A stretch of DNA of 22,033 nucleotides from positions 1 through 22,033 of the forward strand of contig CABUUE010000005.1 of assembly GCA_902494685.1 (NCBI GenBank), in the 5' to 3' direction. The first letter of the stretch is position 1, and the number at the start of each line of letters is the position of its first letter. Of the stretch, positions 21,999 to 22,033 are shown in pieces. The notes beneath the pieces were generated by a model that did no database searches, was not told the origin of the DNA, and saw only the letters and a list, made by a program, of their open reading frames with translations. This DNA is from an uncultured Collinsella sp. GTDB taxonomy: Bacteria > Actinomycetota > Coriobacteriia > Coriobacteriales > Coriobacteriaceae. Position numbers and translations under genes: made by a program.

Positions 21999-22033
21999 TG
22001 CTCAAACATTCTCGCTTCGCTGCGAAACTGCGC

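Noticed and set aside
21939..22033. Start of another gene at the right edge
   Set aside because: The 95 nt after the exporter hold only a hairpin and a short inverted motif; no start with a ribosome binding site is visible.

Overview
The window is GC-rich and gene-dense. Its gene content and style (a giant Cna-B/FctA-type surface protein, a polar amino-acid ABC operon with an M20 peptidase, a MarR-controlled heterodimeric ABC exporter, many intergenic palindromes) suggest a gut Actinomycetota of the class Coriobacteriia, most like Collinsella. That assignment is inference from style; there is no rRNA or marker gene here.

Layout. (1) 1-6969, minus strand: one uninterrupted reading frame of 2323 codons running off the left edge. 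It encodes a secreted multidomain surface protein: signal peptide, fibro-slime/PA14-like domain, two Cna-B/SpaA domains, one further beta domain, ten FctA/Spy0128-type isopeptide repeats and the start of a Pro/Thr-rich wall-spanning linker. Upstream is a 26-codon ORF with a strong ribosome binding site and a G7 tract. Loss of one G would fuse that start in frame to the giant protein, so this is a candidate phase-variation switch. (2) 7265-11645, minus strand: an operon transcribed right to left for a Tat-type lipoprotein binding protein, a permease, an ATPase and an M20 metallopeptidase, consistent with uptake and trimming of amino acids or small peptides. (3) 11924-13766, minus strand: a LacX-like aldose 1-epimerase homologue and an acidic single-pass membrane protein of unknown role. 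(4) 14027-15760, plus strand: an MFS exporter and a low-molecular-weight protein tyrosine phosphatase. (5) 15872-17018, minus strand: a pyridoxal/pyridoxamine kinase overlapping a small Cys-rich TIGR04076-like protein. (6) 17716-21938, plus strand: a MarR regulator and two overlapping ABC half-exporters, behind a good promoter carrying a 9-bp inverted-repeat operator.

The intergenic DNA is unusually structured. Two diverged copies of a roughly 140-bp multi-stem element (11775-11922 and 17471-17613) keep the same fold through compensatory changes while the linkers stay nearly identical, which is what a structured RNA family or a mobile palindromic element looks like. There is also a MITE-like inverted repeat (17199-17354), two long palindromes between divergent genes (13852-13969), and several terminator-like hairpins. 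No rRNA, tRNA, CRISPR array or recognisable transposase was seen.
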